Source: Arachnia propionica
GTDB taxonomy: Bacteria; Actinomycetota; Actinomycetes; Propionibacteriales; Propionibacteriaceae
Direction of reading: 5' to 3'
NCBI RefSeq assembly: GCF_003932785.1
Contig: NZ_RQYT01000001.1
Location: 62,001-126,000 of the forward strand
DNA length: 64,000 nucleotides
In this document: piece after piece, positions 54,297 through 63,047 of the stretch
How the letters are laid out: the number at the start of each line of letters is the position of its first letter
How positions within the stretch are numbered: position 1 is the first letter of the stretch
The notes under the pieces: model-generated
What the model was told of the DNA's origin: nothing
Databases searched by the model: none
The model's input: the letters and a program-made list of their open reading frames with translations, nothing else
Made by a program: the position numbers and the translations under genes

Positions 54297-54652
54297 CCGA
54301 GGGGCAGATCAGTTGGTTCTCCATCGTCCTGCTGGCCGGGCACGGGTTGCTCGCCGGGGTCGGGGCCTGGTCCTTGTGGGTGATCGGCGGGGGCTGGTGG
54401 CTCGGTCTGGTGGCAGCCATCCTGTTCGTCCTCGCCTACGCCGTCGTGTGGCGGCTGTGGCTGGCTCCCGCCGGACGGCTGCGGCTGGGCTACAAGGAAC
54501 GCCTCGTCGTGCACCTCACCCTCGGCCCGGCCGTCGTCGTGCTGGCCGTCCTCGCCAACGCCTGGCTCATCGCCCTGGTGGGTGTCAGCCTCGTCCTGTT
54601 GGGTGACGCGCTCGCCCGAGGCAGCCGTCCCCGCGAGGTGGATTCTCGGTGA
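54293..54652 (+). CDS. Small membrane protein, function unknown
   Basis: 119 residues, almost all hydrophobic with four likely helices; the only charged loop reads LAPAGRLRLGYKER. ATG overlaps the DUF1003 stop by 4 nt, so it is in the same operon. I do not recognise a family. Confidence 0.65.
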   Translation: MTEGQISWFSIVLLAGHGLLAGVGAWSLWVIGGGWWLGLVAAILFVLAYAVVWRLWLAPAGRLRLGYKERLVVHLTLGPAVVVLAVLANAWLIALVGVSLVLLGDALARGSRPREVDSR

Positions 54653-54673
54653 GAAGTTGGGGAGAATCGACGG

Positions 54674-55831
54674 GTGACTGACGAGAACCCACTCCTCCCC
54701 CACGTCCGAGCCGCTCTCCACACCGTGGAGGATCCCGAGATCCGGCGCCCCATCACCGAACTCGGCATGGTGGACGAGGTGTCCGCGACCGACGACGGTG
54801 AGGTGTTCGTGCGGGTGCTGCTCACCGTGTCCGGCTGCCCGATGCGCTCCGAGATCACGAACCGGGTCACGGCCGCGGTCGAGCCCATCGACGGCGTCAC
54901 CGCCTGCCGCGTGGAGCTCGGGGTCATGAACGACGAGCAGCGGGAGGCGATGCGGCAGGTCCTTCGCGGCAACCAGCCGCAGCGGGAGATCCCCTTCGCC
55001 CAGCCCGGGAATCTCACCCAGGTCATCGCCGTCGCCTCCGGCAAGGGCGGGGTCGGCAAGTCGTCGGTCACCGTGAACCTGGCCATCGCCTTGGCGAAGG
55101 CCGGCCGCAGCGTCGCCATCCTCGACGCCGACATCTACGGCCACTCCGTGCCGGACCTGCTGGGTCTGGGCGATGCCCGCCCCACCGTCGTCGACGACAT
55201 GATCCTTCCCGTCCCCGCCGCCGAGGGGCTGAAGGTCATCTCCGTCGGGATGCTGAAGCCCTCCCGGGACCAGGTCGTGGCGTGGCGGGGCCCCATCCTC
55301 GATCGGGCCCTCACCCAGCTGCTCGCGGATGTCTACTGGGGGGATGTCGACTTCCTGCTGCTCGACCTGCCACCCGGCACCGGCGACGTCGCGATGAGCC
55401 TGGGGCAGAAGATCCCCAACTCCGAGGTTCTCGTGGTCACCACCCCCCAGCTCGCGGCCTCCGAGGTGTCGGAGCGGGCCGGGACCATGGCCCACATCAT
55501 GTCCCAGCGGGTGATCGGTGTGGTGGAGAACATGAGCTGGCTCGAGTTCACCGCCCCTGACACCGGCAAGGACTACCGCATCGAGCTGTTCGGTTCAGGG
55601 GGCGGGACGCTCGTGGCGGAGGCGCTCACCGAGCGGGTCGGCTACGAGGTGCCCCTGCTGGCGCAGATCCCCTTCGACGAGGCCCTCCTCGCGGGTGGGG
55701 ACCGGGGCGAACCCATCGTCCTCGGTGCCCCCGATCACCCGGCTGCCCGGGCCCTGCTGCAGCTGGGTTCGGAACTGGCGAACCGGAGCCGCGGCCTCGT
55801 CGGTCGTCGCCTCCCGGTCAGCCCCGCCTGA
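54674..55831 (+). CDS. mrp: Mrp/NBP35-type iron-sulfur carrier ATPase
   Basis: 385 residues. A MIP18/DUF59 domain (residues ~8-85) precedes a deviant-Walker ATPase with GKGGVGKSS (~123-131), DADIYGHSVPDLLG and LDLPPGTGD. The usual C-terminal CXXC is not visible, as in many actinobacterial Mrp proteins. It loads Fe-S clusters on apo-proteins in other bacteria. GTG start; lies near tatB and sigE, as in Mycobacterium. Confidence 0.9.
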   Translation: MTDENPLLPHVRAALHTVEDPEIRRPITELGMVDEVSATDDGEVFVRVLLTVSGCPMRSEITNRVTAAVEPIDGVTACRVELGVMNDEQREAMRQVLRGNQPQREIPFAQPGNLTQVIAVASGKGGVGKSSVTVNLAIALAKAGRSVAILDADIYGHSVPDLLGLGDARPTVVDDMILPVPAAEGLKVISVGMLKPSRDQVVAWRGPILDRALTQLLADVYWGDVDFLLLDLPPGTGDVAMSLGQKIPNSEVLVVTTPQLAASEVSERAGTMAHIMSQRVIGVVENMSWLEFTAPDTGKDYRIELFGSGGGTLVAEALTERVGYEVPLLAQIPFDEALLAGGDRGEPIVLGAPDHPAARALLQLGSELANRSRGLVGRRLPVSPA

Positions 55832-55836
55832 TCGGA

Positions 55837-56280
55837 TCAGGTCGCCTCGGGGTCGAAGGGGGCACTCGGCGGCGGGGCGAAAAACAGCTTGGCTTGGTCC
55901 TCGTCCCCCTCGATCGCCGGTTCCTCCGCTTCGTCATCGGGGGCCGTGGCCCCCTTGACGGCGGCGGTGGCGGCCGTCGCCTCATCCTTGATCGACTGTC
56001 CGGCGGCCATGAGGTCCCGGCGCGCCTCGTCGATCGCCGCGATCTCGTCCTTGAACTGCTTCGCGACGAAGGTCTTGGGGTTGAGATCCTGCAGCTTCAG
56101 GTCCGCGTACTCCGGGCCGAGCTCGGTCCGGAGCTGGTTCTGGGCGTTGTTGGCGATGTCACGCACCGCCACGAACACGCGGGCAGCCTTGCGTGAGAAC
56201 TCGGGTAGTTTCTCGGGACCGAACAGGACCACTCCGAGAACCAGGATGAGGACGAGTTCGGCAGCGTCGATGCCAAACAT
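55837..56280 (-). CDS. tatB: Sec-independent translocase protein TatB
   Basis: 147 residues. A short N-terminal membrane helix (~5-20), the hinge FGPEKLPE, an amphipathic helix (FSRKAARVFVAVRDIANNAQ) and an acidic C-terminal tail with DDEAEEPAIEGDEDQ fit TatB rather than TatA. Together with TatA/TatC (not in this window) it exports folded proteins. A TAGCCT box lies 7 nt before the ATG. Confidence 0.9.
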   Translation of the reverse strand: MFGIDAAELVLILVLGVVLFGPEKLPEFSRKAARVFVAVRDIANNAQNQLRTELGPEYADLKLQDLNPKTFVAKQFKDEIAAIDEARRDLMAAGQSIKDEATAATAAVKGATAPDDEAEEPAIEGDEDQAKLFFAPPPSAPFDPEAT

Positions 56281-56287
56281 GATCCTC

Positions 56288-56293
56288 AGGCTA
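56288..56293 (-). promoter_or_regulatory. -10 element TAGCCT of tatB
   Basis: TAGCCT, then gaggatc, then ATG; gagg might also act as a ribosome site. Confidence 0.4.
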
Positions 56294-56310
56294 CCGTGCT
56301 CTCCGGAGGA

Positions 56311-57741
56311 TCATCCAATTCCCAGCAGCCGACGCCACCCGCTGCCGATCCGATCCGCGAGACTGAACCGGTGCTCCTGCTCCGTCGGCAGTTCGCCGCA
56401 GGCCCGAACGAGCAGGGCCCGGGAGTCGGTGGTCGCGACCGAGATCACCCCGTCCCCCGCCTGCCACGCGCTCACGTGCGGTTGCCCTCGCGAGTCGTCA
56501 TCCACCCGGGTGCCCTCCGGCAGCACCCCGGACGTCCACGAGACGCTGACGGTGCGCATGCCGTCGGAATAGACCAGCCGCTGCCAGGGCGCCTCGGTGT
56601 CGTCACTCGTGGCGAAGGCCACCAGCGGCAACCCCGCGAGGTGGGTCGGGCAGGACGGCAGGCCGCGGCACCAACCGTCGCGGTCGGCTGAGGTCGCAGC
56701 CTGCAGCATCGGCTGGGGTGCGGCCTCGTCGTGGTGGATCTCCGTCTCCCCGAACCGGATGGAGACGTAACCCGCCACGACGACGGGGACGCCCCTCGAG
56801 TCGTACCGTTCGAACCAGAGCACGACGTCGTGTTCCGCGTCCACCCACCATCTCGCCACCACCTGGTCGCCACGGTGGGCCTCGACCAGACGCGCGGCAC
56901 GCCCCGCGACGACGGTCTGCTCCCGGTAGGTGTGGAACCGTCGCCCCGGCTCTGCCGCGGCGTCGCAGCACCCGAGTGCCGGGACGAACCATGACAGGAA
57001 GACCCGCCCCCGGTCATCGCGGACGGTGACGCCAGCCCCCTGCCCCGCCACCACGTCGATGCCCACGTCGTGGACCTGGTAGCTGTCCCCCACCTCCCCC
57101 AACCACACCCGCTGCGTCCCGGAGTAGGACACGCGGTGACGGTCCCCGGTCAGCAGGGCCAGTGCCTTCTCCTCGCTCAACGGCTGCGGACGCCCGGCCA
57201 CCACCGCCCTGGGTTCCACCCGAACGGGGGCGGAGCGCATGCCCCGCTGCCTGGCCGACATCGCGGCCCCCACCGCCTCGTTGACGCTGATCGCCGCGAT
57301 GGACTGGGAGTACTGCTCCCGCGCCGAGCCGACCGGGTCCTCGAGCGTCGTCGGCTCCTGCCCCAGGGCGAGGCCGAGCCCGAGGAGGGTGACCAGCACG
57401 ACGACCGTCGCGACGCCCGACCTCGTCAGCGTCCGTCCCAGCCGCTGGCTGCGGGTCAACAGGTCCTTCGAGCTCCCCGTCGTCAGGTACAGCGGCTGAT
57501 CGGACTCCCCTCCCGCGATCCCCTCGAGCCGTTGGGTGAGGGAGGACGGGGCGGCTGGGGCGACGACACGCCCGGCGGAGAGTCGATCCCGCAGGGCCCG
57601 GATCGCGGCCAGGTTCTCCCGGCAGTCGGCGCAGCTCTCGAGATGTTCACGCACCCTGGCCAGCCGACGCGGGGACAGGGTGTGGTCCACGAGCCCCGAG
57701 AGGTCGTCGGTGAAGCGCTGACAGTGGTGTGGTTCCGTCAC
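56311..57741 (-). CDS. Anti-sigma factor (ZAS domain, MucB/RseB-like extracytoplasmic part)
   Basis: 476 residues. The N-terminal zinc anti-sigma motif is H33-x3-C37-x2-C40 (HLESCADC). One membrane helix lies at ~105-127, and the large extracytoplasmic part contains a MucB/RseB-like barrel ([14 protein letters not shown]). It should hold the SigE-like factor encoded upstream until envelope stress. The GTG overlaps the sigE stop (GTGA), so the two are translated together. The mycobacterial RseA is much shorter; the added domain makes it sensor and anti-sigma in one chain. Confidence 0.85.
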   Translation of the reverse strand: MTEPHHCQRFTDDLSGLVDHTLSPRRLARVREHLESCADCRENLAAIRALRDRLSAGRVVAPAAPSSLTQRLEGIAGGESDQPLYLTTGSSKDLLTRSQRLGRTLTRSGVATVVVLVTLLGLGLALGQEPTTLEDPVGSAREQYSQSIAAISVNEAVGAAMSARQRGMRSAPVRVEPRAVVAGRPQPLSEEKALALLTGDRHRVSYSGTQRVWLGEVGDSYQVHDVGIDVVAGQGAGVTVRDDRGRVFLSWFVPALGCCDAAAEPGRRFHTYREQTVVAGRAARLVEAHRGDQVVARWWVDAEHDVVLWFERYDSRGVPVVVAGYVSIRFGETEIHHDEAAPQPMLQAATSADRDGWCRGLPSCPTHLAGLPLVAFATSDDTEAPWQRLVYSDGMRTVSVSWTSGVLPEGTRVDDDSRGQPHVSAWQAGDGVISVATTDSRALLVRACGELPTEQEHRFSLADRIGSGWRRLLGIG

Positions 57742-58325
57742 CCGACCCCCAGGTACCGGGAGTGGTCCCCCGCCGGGGCGCGATGGGCGAGCGCGGAACG
57801 GAGTTGTGCCCGACCACGGGCGATCCGGCTGCGGACCGTCCCGAGCTTGACGCCGAGGACCCGCGCGATCTCCTCGTAGGACAGCCCCTCGATGTCGCAC
57901 AGGACGACGGCGACGCGCTGCTCCGGGTTGAGTTCCGCGAGTGCCTCGGCGACGTCGGCGTCGAGGGCGCCGTCGGCGTGCAGCTGTTCGGGGCTCGAGG
58001 CCTGGCCCCACACGTGGTCGGGGGCCGAGGACAGGGAGTCCATGCGGATCCGTTGCCTGCGCCGGGCGGAGTCGAGGAACAGGTTCGTCGTGATCCGGTG
58101 GAGCCAGCCCTCGAGGGTTCCCGGCTGGAAGGTGTGGATGGAGCGGAAGACCCGCACGAACACGTCCTGGGTGAGGTCCTCGGCATCCTGCCGGTTGCCG
58201 GTCAGGCGGTGGGCCAACCGGTAGACCCGGTCGGAGTGTTCGGCGACGAGTTCAGCCCAGGTCGGCGCCTCCCACGTGGTGGGGGCTGTCCTGCCCTTGG
58301 CCTGGAACACTCCTGAAACCTCCAT
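57738..58325 (-). CDS. sigE: ECF sigma factor (SigE-like)
   Basis: 195 residues with sigma region 2 ([31 protein letters not shown]) and region 4 ([25 protein letters not shown]). Paired with the anti-sigma gene behind it. tatB, mrp and an O-methyltransferase nearby repeat the Mycobacterium sigE surroundings. I start it at ATG 58325; the frame is open further upstream but not conserved-looking. Confidence 0.9.
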   Translation of the reverse strand: MEVSGVFQAKGRTAPTTWEAPTWAELVAEHSDRVYRLAHRLTGNRQDAEDLTQDVFVRVFRSIHTFQPGTLEGWLHRITTNLFLDSARRRQRIRMDSLSSAPDHVWGQASSPEQLHADGALDADVAEALAELNPEQRVAVVLCDIEGLSYEEIARVLGVKLGTVRSRIARGRAQLRSALAHRAPAGDHSRYLGVG

Positions 58326-58420
58326 GGATCGATGCTGACAGGTGAACCTGTGACCAACCTGTGGATCACCTGTGTCCACATGATGTCGAACGAACGAAGG
58401 ACCCTCGGGGTTCCCCGACG

Positions 58421-59311
58421 TCAGAGGGTCTGCTCGAGGATCCTCAGGAAGGTCTCGACGACCTCCGGGGGCACCGTTCCCATCGGGGGCCGGCACTGCC
58501 CGACGGCGAAGCCACGACGGTTGAGGGCGGCCTTGACCATCATCGTGCCCTGCGCGGCGAAGACTCCCCGGAAGGCGGCGAGTGCCTGGTCGTTGACCCG
58601 GCGGGCCCGCTCGGGGTCCCCGCCGACGAAGGCGTCGATGATCTCGCGGGCCTGGAGTCCCGTGAAATGGGTGGACGTACCGACGACGCCGACGCCTCCC
58701 ACCGCCAGCAGCGGGAGCAGGTAGGCGTCGTCCCCGGCGTAGTAGGCGAGCGTCGTGCGCGACAGCACCACGGAGGAGGAGGAGATGTCTCCCTTGGCGT
58801 CCTTGACGGCCGCGATGCGTGGGTGATCCGCGAGCCGGATGAGGGAGTCCTCGGGGATCGGGATGCCGCTGCGGTGGGGGATGTCGTAGAGCATCACCGG
58901 GAGGTCGGTGGCATCCGCGACCGTCGCGAAGTGGGCTTCGAGGGCGTCCACGGGCGGCCGGGAGTAGTACGGGGTGACCACGAGCAACCCATCGGCCCCG
59001 GCCTCCGCGGCCTCGCCGGCCAGCTGCACCGAGTGCCGGGTGTCAAAGGTGCCGACCCCGGCGACGATCGAGGCACGATCCCCGACCGCGTCGACGACCG
59101 TGCGCAGCAGCGCCGCCTTCTCGGCATCGCTCGTCGTGGGGGACTCCCCGGTCGTGCCGTTGATGACCAGACCGTCGTGCCCGAGCTCGTCCACCAGATG
59201 GCTGGCAAGCCGGGCGGCGGCGCCGTGGTCGATCCCACCATCCGCACCGAACGGTGTCACCATCGCCGTCAGCAGCCTCCCGAAGATCGGCTCCTCCACG
59301 TTGTTGCCCAT
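58421..59311 (-). CDS. dapA: 4-hydroxy-tetrahydrodipicolinate synthase
   Basis: Condenses pyruvate with aspartate semialdehyde in lysine/DAP synthesis. 296 residues with the TIM-barrel motifs [26 protein letters not shown], the catalytic Tyr in LYDIPHRSG and Schiff-base Lys in [15 protein letters not shown] precedes ATG 59311. Lies between sigE and an O-methyltransferase that are neighbours in Mycobacterium. Confidence 0.94.
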   Translation of the reverse strand: MGNNVEEPIFGRLLTAMVTPFGADGGIDHGAAARLASHLVDELGHDGLVINGTTGESPTTSDAEKAALLRTVVDAVGDRASIVAGVGTFDTRHSVQLAGEAAEAGADGLLVVTPYYSRPPVDALEAHFATVADATDLPVMLYDIPHRSGIPIPEDSLIRLADHPRIAAVKDAKGDISSSSVVLSRTTLAYYAGDDAYLLPLLAVGGVGVVGTSTHFTGLQAREIIDAFVGGDPERARRVNDQALAAFRGVFAAQGTMMVKAALNRRGFAVGQCRPPMGTVPPEVVETFLRILEQTL

Positions 59312-59452
59312 AGTCAGCCCTCCTGGATGACACGTTGCGGATCCAGTCACGGGTCACGACCCCCTCCCGGCAGACGGTGGGGATCCGGGCACTCGACCCG
59401 CGACCCTTGGGTGTCAGGATAGGGCCTTCCCGGCCACACCGGTCCAACTCGC

Positions 59453-59458
59453 TAGAGT
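59453..59458 (+). promoter_or_regulatory. -10 element TAGAGT of the methyltransferase gene, leaderless
   Basis: TAGAGT ends 6 nt before GTG 59465. Confidence 0.5.
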
Positions 59459-59464
59459 TGGACC

Positions 59465-60121
59465 GTGAACGACCGCACAGATTCCACTCCCCAGGCCCCG
59501 AACGAGCAGTCCTGGGCGTTCGCCGAGGACCTGTCCCCGCTCACCGAGGGGGTGCGTGCAGCCCGCGACGAGGCGGTGCTCGCCGGGCTCCAACCCATCA
59601 GTCAGGGCGTGTCGGCCACCCTCACCGCACTGGCGAAGGCGATCGGTGCCCGCACCGTCGTCGAGGTGGGCACCCACTACGGCACCTCGGCGTTGGCGCT
59701 CCTCGGCGGCATGGCGCCCGACGGGGTGCTGACGAGCATCGACTTCGACGCGGAGAACCAGATCCCCGCCCGGGACTTCCTCACCAGGGCCGGCTACCCC
59801 ACCTCCCGGTGCCGCCTCATCGCGGGCCGTCCCCTGGACGTGCTCCCGAAGCTGCGTGACGGGGCCTACGACATCGTCTTCATCAACGGCGACAAGCTCG
59901 AGTACGTCGAGTACGTGGCCTCGGCGGCCCGGTTGCTCCGCTCGGGGGGCACGCTGCTCATCCACGACGTGCTGTGGCACAACTCCGTGGCGGACCCGGC
60001 ACGTGAGGACGACGAGACCATCATCATCCGCGAGGCCCTCGACGCGGTGCGGGCGGCGGAGTGCTACACCAGCACCCTCCTCCCCGTCGGCAACGGGCTC
60101 CTCATGGCCGTCAAGGACTGA
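59465..60121 (+). CDS. O-methyltransferase (Rv1220c-like)
   Basis: 218 residues of SAM-dependent O-methyltransferase type 3: VVEVGTHYGTSALALL is motif I, DIVFINGDKLEYVEYV and GGTLLIHDVLWHNSVAD follow. The family usually methylates catechol-like hydroxyls; the substrate is unknown. Homologues sit beside sigE in Mycobacterium. Confidence 0.87.
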   Translation: MNDRTDSTPQAPNEQSWAFAEDLSPLTEGVRAARDEAVLAGLQPISQGVSATLTALAKAIGARTVVEVGTHYGTSALALLGGMAPDGVLTSIDFDAENQIPARDFLTRAGYPTSRCRLIAGRPLDVLPKLRDGAYDIVFINGDKLEYVEYVASAARLLRSGGTLLIHDVLWHNSVADPAREDDETIIIREALDAVRAAECYTSTLLPVGNGLLMAVKD

Positions 60122-60159
60122 GACCCCATCCCGCACCGGGCCACGAGTCCCACCCCGTC

Positions 60160-61653
60160 ATGAACCTCGTCGACCCCGTGGCCCGCTGGAGCCCTGACGG
60201 TAGTCGGCTCGCCCTCAGCAGCGATCTGGACGGCGTCGAGGTCCTCGACTGGTCGCCCGATTCAGGCCTCCTGGCCACCGGTGGCGACGGCAGCGTCGCC
60301 CACGTCCGGGAGGCCGACACCGGCCGGATCGTCCTCAGCCTCGACCGGCACCGACACGGGGTCCTCGAGGTGGCGTGGAGTCCCCGCGGCGACCTCCTGC
60401 TCACCCGCGACCACGACGACATCGTGCGCCTGTGGGGAACCGACACGGGGGCGCTTCACCTCACCCTCCCGGCGCCGTGCTTCGGGACCTTCGCCTGGCA
60501 CCCCGACGGCACCCGTTTCCTCGGAACCGCCTCCTACGGCCCCGTCACGGTCTGGGGCCTGGACGGGACACCGGAAATCGAGCTGCAGCCCCCGCCGACT
60601 GGCCACCACGGCTGGATCGAGGCCTTCGCGTGGCATCCCGACGGGGAACGGATCGCGACCACGGGCCCCTTCGACCCGATCCTCATCTGGAGCCGCGACG
60701 GCGCACTGCTGCACCAGCTCCCGCCCAGCCCCAGCTCCCGGCAAGCGCTCGCCTGGCGGGGCGACGGCGCGCTGGCGGAGGGCAGCGACTCGGGTCAGCT
60801 CGTCGTCTGGGACGTCGCCACGGCCACTCCCCTGCACAGCACCGAGGTTCCCAGCGAGGTCCTCGGTCTCGCCTGGTCCCCCGACCAGGAATGCCTGGCC
60901 ATCGCCACCCCCTCGTCACTGGCGACGTGGCGCCCCGGCGAGATGCCGTCGTTTCTCCGCGAGGATCTCGACCTCCTGCGGTGGCCCGGGGTGACACTCA
61001 CCTGGCAGGACGACGCCACCGTGCGCCCGGCGCCCCGGGATCGCGATGCCCCCGTCCCCTCCCCTGACGGCACCTGTACCGCCACCCGTCACGACGACCA
61101 GCTGCTGATCCGCGACGCCGCCACCGGCGACCTGCTGGCCACCACGTCCCACCGCCCCGGGTACGAACCGGTTGCCCGCTGGAGTCCCGACGGACGGCTC
61201 GCGCACAACGTCCACAGCCCCGAGGTGCAGATCCTGCACCCGGCGACCGGCACCACGACGACGCTGGCGGGACACATGGACGAGGTCACCGATCTCGCCT
61301 GGTCGCCCGATTCACGGCGGCTGGCGACCGCCTCCGTCGACAACCGGGTGCGCATCTGGGACGCCGCCACGGGCCGATGCCTCCTGCTCCTCCACGAACA
61401 CGAGCAATGCGTCGACGAGGTCGTCTGGAGGCCTCAGGGTGACCTCATCGCCAGCCGTGACCTCAACAACGAACTCCTCATCTGGGACCCCGCGACCGGC
61501 CGCATCCGCACGAGGATCGCACCGCCCACCGAGGTCATCTCCCTCGCCTGGCACCCCGACGGCAGCCACCTGATCGGAATGACCGAGGACGGCCCCCTCG
61601 GGTGGGACCCCTCCGGCACCGTGTGCCGTCCCACGGGGATCAGGGTTCGCTGA
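60160..61653 (+). CDS. WD40-repeat protein
   Basis: 497 residues, no signal peptide, with at least ten WD units: repeated V-x-x-(L/V)-AWSPDG...LA-x-G-x-D...VR(I/L)W(D), e.g. DLAWSPDSRRLATASVDNRVRIWD near 390-415. Likely two stacked beta-propellers. A frequent protein-interaction fold; partners unknown. ATG lies 38 bp after the methyltransferase stop with no clear ribosome site. A more irregular propeller is encoded at 44522-45661. Confidence 0.85.
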   Translation: MNLVDPVARWSPDGSRLALSSDLDGVEVLDWSPDSGLLATGGDGSVAHVREADTGRIVLSLDRHRHGVLEVAWSPRGDLLLTRDHDDIVRLWGTDTGALHLTLPAPCFGTFAWHPDGTRFLGTASYGPVTVWGLDGTPEIELQPPPTGHHGWIEAFAWHPDGERIATTGPFDPILIWSRDGALLHQLPPSPSSRQALAWRGDGALAEGSDSGQLVVWDVATATPLHSTEVPSEVLGLAWSPDQECLAIATPSSLATWRPGEMPSFLREDLDLLRWPGVTLTWQDDATVRPAPRDRDAPVPSPDGTCTATRHDDQLLIRDAATGDLLATTSHRPGYEPVARWSPDGRLAHNVHSPEVQILHPATGTTTTLAGHMDEVTDLAWSPDSRRLATASVDNRVRIWDAATGRCLLLLHEHEQCVDEVVWRPQGDLIASRDLNNELLIWDPATGRIRTRIAPPTEVISLAWHPDGSHLIGMTEDGPLGWDPSGTVCRPTGIRVR

Positions 61654-61687
61654 TCCCTCGCATCGCGCCGCTCCGGACGGCGGGCGA

Positions 61688-62914
61688 TCAGTCGCGGGAG
61701 ACCACCGTGTCCTTGCCGATGACCACCACGCCACCGCTCGAGACGTGGAAGCCCCGTGCGCGGTCGTGTTCGTGGTCGACACCGATCTGCACGCCGTCGG
61801 GCACCACGACGTGTTTGTCGAGGATCGCCCGGCGGACGACGGCGTCACGGCCGACCTGGACCCCGTCCATGAGGACCGAGTCGGAGACCTGAGACCACTT
61901 GTCGACCCGCACGTTGGGGCCGAGCACGGTGCGATCGACCTCGCCACCGGAGATGATGCAGCCCGGGTTGACGATCGAGTCCTCGGCCTTCCCCCGGATG
62001 ACGAACTTCGCCCCCGGCGCCTGAATGTGGTGCGTGAGGATCGGCCAGTCGGAGTTGTAGAGGTTGAACTCGGGGTCGATGCTCACGAGATCCATGTGGG
62101 CCTCGTGGTAGGCGTCGATGGTTCCCACGTCGCGCCAGTAGTTGCGGTCCTTGTCGGTGGCCCCCGGGACCAGGTTGTCGCAGAAGTCGTAGACCTGCGC
62201 CTGCCCCTGGGCTGTGAACCACGGCACGATGTCGCCGCCCATGTCGTGCTTGGCAGTGGGGTTCTCCGCATCCGCCCGCAGCGCCTCGACGAGGGCGTGT
62301 CGGTTGAACACGTAGTTGCCCATGGAGGCGAACGACTCGTTCGGGGAGTCGGGCAGGCCGGGCGGATCAGCGGGCTTCTCCAGGAAGTTCTTGATCCGCT
62401 TGTCCTCGGCCGCATCGATGATGCCGAAGGCGGAGGCCTCGTGGCGCGGCACCCGGATCCCCGCGACGGTGCATCCCAGGCCGGAGTCGATGTGCGCGTC
62501 CACCATCGCCTCGATGTCCATCCGGTAGATGTTGTCCGCGCCGAACACGACCACGTAGTCGGGGTTCGCGTCGCGGATGAGGTTGAGCGACTGGTAGATC
62601 GCATCGGCCGAGCCCTGGTACCACCGCGGCCCGAGCCGCTGCTGGGCCGGGACCGGGGTGACGTAGGCGCCCATGAGCGTGGAGAAGCGCCACGTCATGG
62701 AGATGTGCCGGTCGAGGGAGTGGGACTTGTACTGGGTGAGCACCGCCACCCGGGTCAGACCCGAGTTGGCGAGGTTCGACAGCACGAAGTCGATGAGTCG
62801 GTAACTACCACCGAACGGGACGGCGGGTTTGGCACGATCGGCCGTGAGCGGCATCAGCCGCTTCCCCTCCCCTCCGGCGAGGACAATGGACAGGATCTTC
62901 GGGCGTGCCACCAT
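61688..62914 (-). CDS. glgC: Glucose-1-phosphate adenylyltransferase
   Basis: Makes ADP-glucose for glycogen. 408 residues: [25 protein letters not shown] is the nucleotide/allosteric motif; [21 protein letters not shown], the sugar-phosphate lysine in IKNFLEKP and a beta-helix C-terminus are all present. A TAGGTT lies 6 nt before the ATG. Divergent from glgA, 133 bp apart. Confidence 0.95.
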   Translation of the reverse strand: MVARPKILSIVLAGGEGKRLMPLTADRAKPAVPFGGSYRLIDFVLSNLANSGLTRVAVLTQYKSHSLDRHISMTWRFSTLMGAYVTPVPAQQRLGPRWYQGSADAIYQSLNLIRDANPDYVVVFGADNIYRMDIEAMVDAHIDSGLGCTVAGIRVPRHEASAFGIIDAAEDKRIKNFLEKPADPPGLPDSPNESFASMGNYVFNRHALVEALRADAENPTAKHDMGGDIVPWFTAQGQAQVYDFCDNLVPGATDKDRNYWRDVGTIDAYHEAHMDLVSIDPEFNLYNSDWPILTHHIQAPGAKFVIRGKAEDSIVNPGCIISGGEVDRTVLGPNVRVDKWSQVSDSVLMDGVQVGRDAVVRRAILDKHVVVPDGVQIGVDHEHDRARGFHVSSGGVVVIGKDTVVSRD

Positions 62915-62920
62915 GCCTGA

Positions 62921-62926
62921 AACCTA
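62921..62926 (-). promoter_or_regulatory. -10 element TAGGTT of glgC, leaderless
   Basis: TAGGTT, tcaggc, ATG on the minus strand; no ribosome site. Confidence 0.5.
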
Positions 62927-63035
62927 GCGTGTCCGGGGGCGCCTCACAACAGATTCCGAAAAGAGGACCTCAAGGCCGGGCGAACAGAGTGTTCGCCTTG
63001 CACGGGGAGGCTGCCGGAGCCCTGACCCACCACCG

Positions 63036-63041
63036 TAGGAT
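63036..63041 (+). promoter_or_regulatory. -10 element TAGGAT of glgA, leaderless
   Basis: TAGGAT ends 6 nt before ATG 63048. Confidence 0.5.
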
Positions 63042-63047
63042 GCGGTC

